Origin: Sphaerisporangium album
Lineage (GTDB): Bacteria; Actinomycetota; Actinomycetes; Streptosporangiales; Streptosporangiaceae
Assembly: GCF_003323745.1 (NCBI RefSeq)
Contig: NZ_QOIL01000028.1
Location: 1-44,400, forward strand
DNA: 44,400 nt
Direction of reading: 5' to 3'
The position numbers were made by a program, and so were the translations under genes. Below, piece after piece: positions 24,363-31,771 of this stretch (positions are counted from its first letter, which is position 1; every line of letters starts with the position of its first letter). Below the pieces are notes generated by a model. The model ran no database searches. It was not told the origin of the DNA and saw only the letters and a list, made by a program, of their open reading frames with translations.

Positions 24363-24926
24363 ATGGCGCTTGACGAGACGACCGAGGAGCTTGCCCGTGC
24401 CGCCGCCCAAGGCGACCACCGGTCCCTCGGGGAGCTTCTCCGCCGCATCGAGCCCGATGTGCTTCGCCACTGCGCGCGGCTGCTGCCGTACCACCAGGAC
24501 GCGGAAGAGGCTAGCCAGGATACTTTGCTGGCGGTCGCCCGCAACATCGGCAGGTTCGAGGGCAGGGCACGTTTTTCCACCTGGTTGCACATCGTCACGG
24601 CCAACTGCGCCCGCACCACCTACCGCTCGCTGAAGCGGCGGGCCGCCGAGCAGACGTCCGACGAACTGCCGGAGTCACGTGCCGACCCGCGCAGGGTGAG
24701 CGTCATCGCCGGGTCCCGGCTCGACCTGCTCGACGCGATGGAGGCCCTGGAGGCCGACAAGCCGGAGCTCGCGCAGGCGCTGGTGCTGCGCGACATCTGC
24801 GAGCTGGACTACAACCAGGTGGCCGACCAGCTCGGCATCCCGCTCGGCACCGCCAAGTCGCGCATCCACCAGGCGCGCAAGTACGTCCAGGGCGTCCTCG
24901 GCGACGAGTACGGCAGGTTCACCTGA
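24363..24926 (+). CDS. ECF-family RNA polymerase sigma factor
   Basis: This 187-residue protein has sigma region 2 (DAEEASQDTLLAVARNIGRFEGRARFSTWLHIVTANCARTTYR, about 45-90) and region 4 (LVLRDICELDYNQVADQLGIPLGTAKSRIHQARKYVQ, about 140-178). Nothing follows region 4. The ATG at 24363 has GGAGGG 8 bases upstream; an in-frame ATG at 24306 lacks one. No anti-sigma factor or zinc-binding partner is adjacent, so its control is unknown. It is divergent from otsA, so stress-linked control of trehalose is possible but unproven. Confidence 0.9.
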   Translation: MALDETTEELARAAAQGDHRSLGELLRRIEPDVLRHCARLLPYHQDAEEASQDTLLAVARNIGRFEGRARFSTWLHIVTANCARTTYRSLKRRAAEQTSDELPESRADPRRVSVIAGSRLDLLDAMEALEADKPELAQALVLRDICELDYNQVADQLGIPLGTAKSRIHQARKYVQGVLGDEYGRFT

Positions 24927-24969
24927 CCGGTCCGCGGTCGTGGACGTCTCGCCGTTTGAGACGGCGGGT

Positions 24970-24990
24970 CCTCGCCGCTGGGCGGCGAGG
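24970..24990 (+). terminator. Terminator after sigma-factor gene
   Basis: A 9-bp stem CCTCGCCGC / GCGGCGAGG with a 3-base loop lies 43 bp after the stop codon. A second GCCGT/ACGGC hairpin lies just upstream. Confidence 0.65.
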
Positions 24991-25043
24991 TACAGTGACG
25001 TTGACCTGCCTGTGATGTCGGCGGGTCTTACAACTGCATATTG

Positions 25044-25202
25044 CTCATCCAGAGGGGTGGAGGGACCGGCCCTGCGAAGCCCCGGCAACCCTCTCGGCTG
25101 TGGTCATCGCGTCTCCGAATGTCGCGGCACTAGACCAGTGAGACCGGCCGGGACAGGTGCCAATTCCGGCCCGTGACCAAGGTGGTCCGGGCGAAGATGA
25201 GG
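25044..25202 (+). ncRNA. SAM-I riboswitch (S-box)
   Basis: The sequence follows the SAM-I consensus closely. The P1 5' strand CTCATC (25044-25049) is followed by AGAGGGGTGGAGGGACCGGC, then CCTGCGAAGCCCCGGCAACC, and by the P4/J region GGTGCCAATTCCGGCCCG. The P1 3' strand is GATGAG (25196-25201). P3 is extended. The riboswitch ends only about 16 bp before the ATG of the threonine-synthase-like gene. The 3' P1 strand abuts the GAGGGAAAGG ribosome site, and no terminator is seen. SAM binding therefore probably hides the ribosome site and turns translation off. A candidate -35 (TTGACC, 25001) lies upstream. An S-box normally controls methionine or SAM genes. Confidence 0.93.
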
Positions 25203-25217
25203 GAAAGGCCTCGCTTC

Positions 25218-26513
25218 ATGGCGCTCGCAACAGCTGAGATCACCACCTCCAACGACTTCGGTCCCGCCGTGGCGCTCTCCTGCCGCGAATGCGGCACCCG
25301 GTACGACCTCGGCCCCACCTTCGCCTGTATCGAGTGTTTCGGGCCACTCGAAGTGGCCTACACCTGGAACAGCCCGGACTTCGACGGCACCGCGCCGGTC
25401 ACGCGGGAGCAGATCGCGGCCGGGCCCGCGAACATCTGGCGTTACCGGGCGCTGCTGCCGGTGCCCGTGGACGTCGGCGTCAAGCCCAACCTCGCCCCCG
25501 GCTGGACCAAGCTGGTCAAGGTCGACAACCTGGCCCGCGAGCTGGGCCTGCGCAGCCTTCACGTCAAGGACGACTCCGGCAACCCGACCCACTCCTTCAA
25601 GGACCGGGTCGTCGCCATCGCCCTGGAGGCGGCGCGAACCTTCGGTTTCCACACCCTGTCGTGCTCGTCCACCGGCAACCTCGCCGGCGCGGTCACCGCC
25701 GCGGCCGCCCGTGCCGGGCTCGACGCCTGCGTCTTCATCCCCGCCGACCTCGAACAGCCCAAGATCGTCATGGCCTCGGTGTACGGCGGCCGCCTGGTCG
25801 GCATCCAGGGCACCTACGACGAGGTCAACCGCTTCTGCTCCGAGCTCATCGGCGACCCGCTGGGCGACCGGTGGGGTTTCGTCAACGTGAACCTGCGGCC
25901 GTACTACGCCGAGGGCTCCAAGACGCTCGCCTACGAGATCGCCGAGCAGCTCGGGTGGCGCGTCCCCGACCAGATCGTCATCCCGGTCGCCTCCGGCTCC
26001 CAGCTCACCAAGGTGGACAAGGGCTTCAAGGAGCTGATCAGGCTCGGCCTGGTCGAGGACAAGCCGTACAAGATCTTCGGTGCGCAGGCCGAGGGGTGCT
26101 CGCCGGTGTCGGCCGCGTACAAGGCCGGGCGCGACGTCGTGCAGCCGGTCAAGCCCGACACCATCGCCAAGTCGCTGGCCATCGGCAACCCCGCGGACGG
26201 GCCCTACGTGCTCGACATCGCCCGCCGCACGGGCGGCGCGGTGGAGGACGTCACCGACGCCGAGATCGTGGACGCCATCCGGCTGCTCGCGCGCACGGAG
26301 GGCATCTTCGGCGAGACGGCGGGCGGCGTCACCGTCGGAGTGCTGCGCAAGCTGGTGGACAAGGGGTTGCTGGACCCCGCCGCCGAGACAGTGGTGCTCA
26401 ACACCGGCGACGGCCTGAAGACGCTGGACGCGGTCTCCGCCGAGGCCCGGCCCACCGCGGTCATCCGTCCCTCGCTCGACGCATTCCGTACGGCTGTCGT
26501 CGAAAACTCCTGA
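25218..26513 (+). CDS. Threonine-synthase-family PLP enzyme, candidate homocysteine synthase
   Basis: This 431-residue fold-type II PLP enzyme is of the threonine synthase family. An N-terminal zinc-ribbon (Cys22-x2-Cys25, Cys37-x2-Cys40) precedes the PLP domain. The PLP-binding Lys128 is in NPTHSFKDR; phosphate-site residues are in SSTGNLAGAV. By homology alone it would convert O-phosphohomoserine to threonine. However, a SAM-I riboswitch controls it and a CysO-like sulfur carrier follows 13 bp later. That context points to sulfur chemistry: replacement of the phosphate of O-phosphohomoserine by sulfide from the carrier would give homocysteine. The start is the ATG at 25218. A GTG at 25173 in the same frame lies inside the riboswitch and is rejected. 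The family call is firm; the reaction is inference. Confidence 0.9.
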   Translation: MALATAEITTSNDFGPAVALSCRECGTRYDLGPTFACIECFGPLEVAYTWNSPDFDGTAPVTREQIAAGPANIWRYRALLPVPVDVGVKPNLAPGWTKLVKVDNLARELGLRSLHVKDDSGNPTHSFKDRVVAIALEAARTFGFHTLSCSSTGNLAGAVTAAAARAGLDACVFIPADLEQPKIVMASVYGGRLVGIQGTYDEVNRFCSELIGDPLGDRWGFVNVNLRPYYAEGSKTLAYEIAEQLGWRVPDQIVIPVASGSQLTKVDKGFKELIRLGLVEDKPYKIFGAQAEGCSPVSAAYKAGRDVVQPVKPDTIAKSLAIGNPADGPYVLDIARRTGGAVEDVTDAEIVDAIRLLARTEGIFGETAGGVTVGVLRKLVDKGLLDPAAETVVLNTGDGLKTLDAVSAEARPTAVIRPSLDAFRTAVVENS

Positions 26514-26526
26514 AAGGTCCCGATAA

Positions 26527-26802
26527 ATGAGCGTTTCTGTGCGGATTCCGACGATTCTGCGTACGTACACCGACGGTGCCGCCGAGGTGAAGGGCGAAGG
26601 GGCGACGCTTCGCGACGTGTTGCAGAAGCTCGACGCGGACTTCCCCGGAATCGGGGCCCGTATTCTGGACGAAACGGGCAACCTCCGCCGTTTTGTCAAC
26701 GTGTATGTCGGAGAAGAGGACGTCCGTTTCATCGACGGACTTGACACGGTGACGCCGGACGGCGTGCAGGTCTCGGTGATCCCGGCGGTCGCCGGAGGCT
26801 GA
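26527..26802 (+). CDS. CysO-like ThiS/MoaD sulfur carrier protein
   Basis: This 91-residue ubiquitin-fold protein ends in the diglycine PAVAGG, the tail that is adenylated and thiocarboxylated in sulfur carriers. The body (SVRIPTILRTYTDG, LQKLDADFPGI, LRRFVNVYVGEEDVRFIDGL, VSVIPAVAGG) closely resembles M. tuberculosis CysO, which donates sulfide to CysM. Here its partner is a threonine-synthase-like enzyme, not a cysteine synthase. The GAAAGG ribosome site and 13-bp gap indicate the same mRNA as the enzyme, under SAM control. No adenylyltransferase or sulfurtransferase (MoeB/MoeZ type) or Mec-type peptidase is in the window; these would be supplied from elsewhere. Confidence 0.93.
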   Translation: MSVSVRIPTILRTYTDGAAEVKGEGATLRDVLQKLDADFPGIGARILDETGNLRRFVNVYVGEEDVRFIDGLDTVTPDGVQVSVIPAVAGG

Positions 26803-26818
26803 CCGCCGGCGGTGTCAG

Positions 26819-26850
26819 ACGCCCGCGCGTCCCTCGGGACGCGCGGGCGT
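26819..26850 (+). terminator. Terminator of SAM-controlled operon
   Basis: A perfect 14-bp stem (ACGCCCGCGCGTCC at 26819-26832 with its complement at 26837-26850), extended by one C-G pair, lies 16 bp after the sulfur-carrier stop codon. Confidence 0.88.
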
Positions 26851-27142
26851 TCGCGCGTTCCGGGGCCGTGAACGGCCCTGCTATCACAATAGAAGCTCTT
26901 ACTGGGCCCTCCCAGTAGTGTAATTGTCAACTAACTAAACGCAAGTACGAAATAGTCACGTACCGCTTAGAGCGAACGTCAAGAAGTAGTTTCGTGACTG
27001 ACTCTGTTGCGCCAAGGCATGCCACAGGTATGGTCGAGAACGATCGACGTGGCCGAGAAGTTCGCATGCGTCTCGGTTCCGAAGGTCGCGGGCCTCGCGG
27101 AGGAGTGGGCGGGGTCCGGAGCCCAGCAAGAGGAGTCGGAAA
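26851..27142. other. Leader region of cspA with AT-rich promoter zone
   Basis: From 26880 to 27000 the sequence is unusually AT-rich for this genome. It contains a small palindrome TACTGGG-CCCT-CCCAGTA (26900-26917). A weak promoter candidate is TTGTCA (26924) with TACGAA 16 bases on (26946). Cold-shock genes often have a long 5' leader; here it would be about 180 bases. No coding sequence is seen. Confidence 0.45.
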
Positions 27143-27343
27143 GTGGCGCAGGGCACCGTCAAATGGTTTAACGCGGACAAGGGCTACGGCTTCATCGCGG
27201 TAGACGGTGGTAAGGACGTGTTTGTCCACTACTCAGCGATCCTGGCGGAGGGATACCGTTCGCTCGAACAGGGTCAGCGGGTGGAGTTCGAGATCACACA
27301 GGGCCAGAAGGGTCCACAGGCAGAGTCCGTGCGGACTGTGTGA
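27143..27343 (+). CDS. Cold shock protein, CspA family
   Basis: This 66-residue single cold-shock domain is an RNA chaperone acting in the cytoplasm. RNP1 (KGYGFIAV, about residues 13-20) and RNP2 (DVFVHYSAI) are both intact. It has a GTG start with AGAGGAG 7 bases upstream. It is monocistronic, between two terminators. It is 66 residues long, like other single-domain Csp proteins, and unlike the second, extended Csp at 40888. Confidence 0.95.
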   Translation: MAQGTVKWFNADKGYGFIAVDGGKDVFVHYSAILAEGYRSLEQGQRVEFEITQGQKGPQAESVRTV

Positions 27344-27406
27344 CGCGGCCGGCGTAGTCCGAGCCGCGGCGGGAGATCCACTGGTCTACCCACAGTCACG
27401 AGTTGG

Positions 27407-27442
27407 AAGGCCCGGTCCGCGCTCCATTGCGGGCCGGGCCTT
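27407..27442 (+). terminator. Terminator of cspA
   Basis: A 9-bp stem AAGGCCCGG / CCGGGCCTT (27407-27415 with 27434-27442), extended inside by CCGC/GCGG, is followed by TCTCTC. It lies about 65 bp after the stop codon. Confidence 0.8.
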
Positions 27443-27580
27443 CTCTCGTCCGGCCCGCCCATGCGCGCCGCTTCCCATCTGCGGGTTCCCGGCCGCGCGT
27501 TCGCCGCCGATGAGCTCAGGTCCAATATTGGGCATACGGTCGGACAAATCGCTGCGCCTCCCAGGTCATAGGGGTGGTCG

Positions 27581-29396
<1,816 letters not shown>

Positions 29397-29412
29397 GCCT
29401 CGGCTCTCAGAT

Positions 29413-29460
29413 AACGCGAAAGGGCCATTCCCGAACCTCCGGGAGTGGCCCTTTCGCGTT
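29413..29460 (+). terminator. Terminator of groEL
   Basis: A 15-bp stem AACGCGAAAGGGCCA / TGGCCCTTTCGCGTT, with further pairing inside (TCCCG/CGGGA), starts 16 bp after the stop codon. Confidence 0.88.
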
Positions 29461-29541
29461 CCCGGGGGTCGCGGAGCGCTAAGGCTTGACGGCGCGTGTG
29501 CCGGCGCAGGCCGAGCTGTTCTCCCATGCTCCGATCTAGAA

Positions 29542-29573
29542 GTGGAGCGGCACCACGGTTGGTGCCGCTCCAC
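29542..29573 (-). terminator. Terminator of GNAT gene
   Basis: A perfect 14-bp stem (GTGGAGCGGCACCA with its complement) and a CGGT loop lie 9 bp beyond the stop codon of the minus-strand acetyltransferase. Confidence 0.82.
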
Positions 29574-29581
29574 CACCGGCC

Positions 29582-30037
29582 TCAGGCCCCGCCGGTGGGC
29601 AGCGGCTTGACCCAGCGGGCGCAGTCGTCCTGGCGCGTGTACCCGGCGGCGGTCCACGCCTGGTGGGCAAGGGTATTGGCGTGCAGGACCATCGCGTCGG
29701 CCCGCGTTCCGCCGAACTCCGCGAAGCGCCGCTCGGCGGCGTCCAGCAGGGCGCGGGCGACGCCCTGGCGGCGGTGCGCCGGGTCGACGGCGAGGCGGTA
29801 CAGGTGGCAGCGCCAGCCGTCCCACCCGGCGATGAGCGTGCCCGCGATCCGCCCGTCCAGCTCGGCGATCAGCAACGCGTCCGGGTCGCGCTCGATGAGC
29901 CGGCGCACTCCGGCGGCGGTGTCGTGGCGGTCGGTCCCCTCGGCGGCCCTGAGCCAGAACGTCAGCACGGCGTCCACGTCCTCGTCGGCGGCGGTGCGGA
30001 TGTGCGGGCCCGATCGTCCCTGTTCGGCCATGGCCAC
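29582..30037 (-). CDS. GNAT-family N-acetyltransferase
   Basis: This 151-residue protein has the acetyl-CoA-binding motif A, YRLAVDPAHRRQGVARALLDAAERRFAEFG (about 79-109). The preceding beta strand is RIAGTLIAGWDGWRCHLYRLAV, and the C-terminal part ANTLAHQAWTAAGYTRQD is typical. It could be a small-molecule or protein acetyltransferase; the substrate is unknown. A GTG (30037) and an ATG (30031) start two codons apart are equally possible; ribosome sites are weak. It is monocistronic and convergent with groEL. Confidence 0.88.
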   Translation of the reverse strand: MAMAEQGRSGPHIRTAADEDVDAVLTFWLRAAEGTDRHDTAAGVRRLIERDPDALLIAELDGRIAGTLIAGWDGWRCHLYRLAVDPAHRRQGVARALLDAAERRFAEFGGTRADAMVLHANTLAHQAWTAAGYTRQDDCARWVKPLPTGGA

Positions 30038-30311
30038 GAACGTAACAGGAGAGGGCCCCGGATCGCGTCCGGTTATCGGGCCGGGAGGCGCGGTGACGCT
30101 ACGTGGTCTGTGGTCCGGTCCGGGGTCATCCGGGGTGTACGGCCTCGGTACGGGGCTGTCATCATCGCCGATGTAACTCTGCGTGGGAGCATCCTGGCGA
30201 TCGCCGCTTCGCCGAACGATTCCGAACTCCTATGTCGATCCGGGCGCGGCCCGTTCGACGCGTCAGCAGAAGGCCGGGAGGGCAGCCACCGGCACATATC
30301 GAGGAGAGAGC

Positions 30312-30854
30312 ATGCGGAAGATCGTTGTGGGCCAGTTCATGTCGCTCGACGGCGTCGTCGAGGCCCCCGAGACCTGGCACTTCCCCTACTTCAACGACGA
30401 GATGGGCGAGCAGGTGACGTCCCAGCTCACCGAGGCGGACGCGCTGCTGTTCGGGCGGGTGAGCTTCGAGACCTTCCGGGAGGCGTTCGCCACCGCCTCC
30501 GATGACCCGGTCGCCGATTCGATGAACAGCACGGCCAAGTACGTCGTGTCCACCACCCTGCGTGACCCCGGCTGGGCGGGCACGACGGTGATCGGCGGCA
30601 ACGCCATCGAGGAGATCGCCAAGCTCAAGGAGCAGCCCGGGGCGAACATCAGCATCAACGGCAGCACCACGCTTGTCCGGGCGCTGCTGCGCGAGGGCCT
30701 GGTGGACGAGCTGCGCCTGCTGGTCCACCCGATCGTGGTCGGCAAGGGCGTGCGCCTGTTCGAGGACGGCAACGACAAGCAGATCCCGCTGAAGCTCGCC
30801 GAATCCAGGACCTTCACCACGGGCGTCCTGTCCCTCACCTACGAGCGCGCCTGA
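30312..30854 (+). CDS. RibD C-terminal / dihydrofolate-reductase-like protein
   Basis: This 180-residue stand-alone reductase is of the RibD-C/YyaP type. It opens MRKIVVGQFMSLDGVVEAPETW, carries ALLFGRVSFETF and SINGSTTLVRALLREGLVDELRLLVHPIVVGKGVRLF, and ends LSLTYERA. It resembles the NADPH-dependent reductase domain of RibD, but has no deaminase domain and no riboflavin neighbours. Its true substrate is therefore unknown. The ATG has GAGGAG 6 bases upstream. A 274-bp non-coding stretch precedes it. Confidence 0.9.
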   Translation: MRKIVVGQFMSLDGVVEAPETWHFPYFNDEMGEQVTSQLTEADALLFGRVSFETFREAFATASDDPVADSMNSTAKYVVSTTLRDPGWAGTTVIGGNAIEEIAKLKEQPGANISINGSTTLVRALLREGLVDELRLLVHPIVVGKGVRLFEDGNDKQIPLKLAESRTFTTGVLSLTYERA

Positions 30855-30873
30855 CCTGCGCCACCCGCGTCCC

Positions 30874-30907
30874 CCTCTCCGCCCCCCACGACCGGGCGGC
30901 GGGGAGG
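30874..30907. terminator. Bidirectional terminator
   Basis: A 10-bp stem CCTCTCCGCC / GGCGGGGAGG (one G-T pair) lies between the convergent reductase and lipoprotein genes. Confidence 0.65.
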
Positions 30908-30918
30908 AGGACGCCGGA

Positions 30919-31734
30919 TCAGACGTCGCCGGAGACCCCGCACTCCCCGTCCGGCAGCTTGGGGGACGCCTCGTCGTACGGGTCATCCTCGGGTCCCGTG
31001 CCGCCGCCGTTGCTGTAGAAGTCCGGGCGCAGGAAATCGTCGTCCGGCTCGCACAGCGAGTTGAACGTCTCGTAGCTGGTGTCGCCTATCCAGTGCCGCA
31101 GTTTCCCCTTCGGCTCGTCCCGCCAGAACTGGAACGCGCCCTTGACGTGCTGCATCGTCCGGTCGACCGGCGTGCTCTTCCCTTTCGGCCGCACGGCGTA
31201 GACGATGCGGTAATCCCACAGGACGTTGATCTGGCGGTCGCCGTCCTCCACCGCTGATATGGCCGAGATCGTGCCCTTCACCTTGATGACGTCGCCCACC
31301 AGATCGACGAATCCCGGCGCGAAGCTGGTCACCCAGCCCCGGGTGTTCTTACTTGGGTCCTTGTTGTCCAGGTCTTTCAGGAAATGCTTGCGCTGCTCGG
31401 GGTCGAGCATGTCCGCGAAGCCGTCCGTACGGCCGTCGACCAGGACCTTTGGGTCGAGATACGCGGCCACCAGCAATTCCTTGCTCGTCTTGTACGCGGT
31501 CTCGACGTCCTTCTTCGAGTAGCCCTTCACGGCCTGGGCCGCCGGGATGACGATGCCCTTCGGGCCGTCGCCGAAATGCTCCGAGGGAGAGTTCGCGAAC
31601 GGTCGTTCCGGGTCGATGATCTCCTTGTTAGTGAGCTGCGAGGCCATGAAGTCGCTGCTTCCGCAGCCCGTCACCGCGACGGCTATGAAAGTGGCCACGG
31701 TCAGGCGGCGTAATGTTGACGATGTTCGTGACAC
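30919..31734 (-). CDS. Secreted lipoprotein of unknown function
   Basis: This 271-residue protein has a lipoprotein signal peptide (basic MSRTSSTLRRL, hydrophobic core, lipobox AVTGC, Cys about 24). The mature part is mixed alpha/beta and polar, with KGYSKKDVETAYKTSKELLVAAYLDP, ITVLWDYRIVYAVRP-like strands, and a Cys pair near the C-terminus (LCEPDD, GECGVS). No known domain is recognised. The GTG start has no ribosome site. The promoter TTGATC-N18-TAGCAT ends 7 bases upstream, so the message is probably leaderless. It follows the HelD-type gene on the same strand but has its own promoter. Confidence 0.75.
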   Translation of the reverse strand: MSRTSSTLRRLTVATFIAVAVTGCGSSDFMASQLTNKEIIDPERPFANSPSEHFGDGPKGIVIPAAQAVKGYSKKDVETAYKTSKELLVAAYLDPKVLVDGRTDGFADMLDPEQRKHFLKDLDNKDPSKNTRGWVTSFAPGFVDLVGDVIKVKGTISAISAVEDGDRQINVLWDYRIVYAVRPKGKSTPVDRTMQHVKGAFQFWRDEPKGKLRHWIGDTSYETFNSLCEPDDDFLRPDFYSNGGGTGPEDDPYDEASPKLPDGECGVSGDV

Positions 31735-31741
31735 AAGGGGG

Positions 31742-31771
31742 ATGCTAGGGCCGCCCGGACGCGTTGATCAA
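31742..31771 (-). promoter_or_regulatory. Promoter of leaderless lipoprotein mRNA
   Basis: On the minus strand TTGATC (31771-31766) is followed after 18 bases by TAGCAT (31747-31742), and the GTG start lies 7 bases beyond. The -35 falls at the very end of the upstream helicase gene region. Confidence 0.6.

Noticed and set aside
25173..25217. GTG at 25173 as an upstream start of the threonine-synthase-like gene
   Set aside because: It lies inside the SAM riboswitch; the ATG at 25218 has a suitable ribosome site and matches the family N-terminus.
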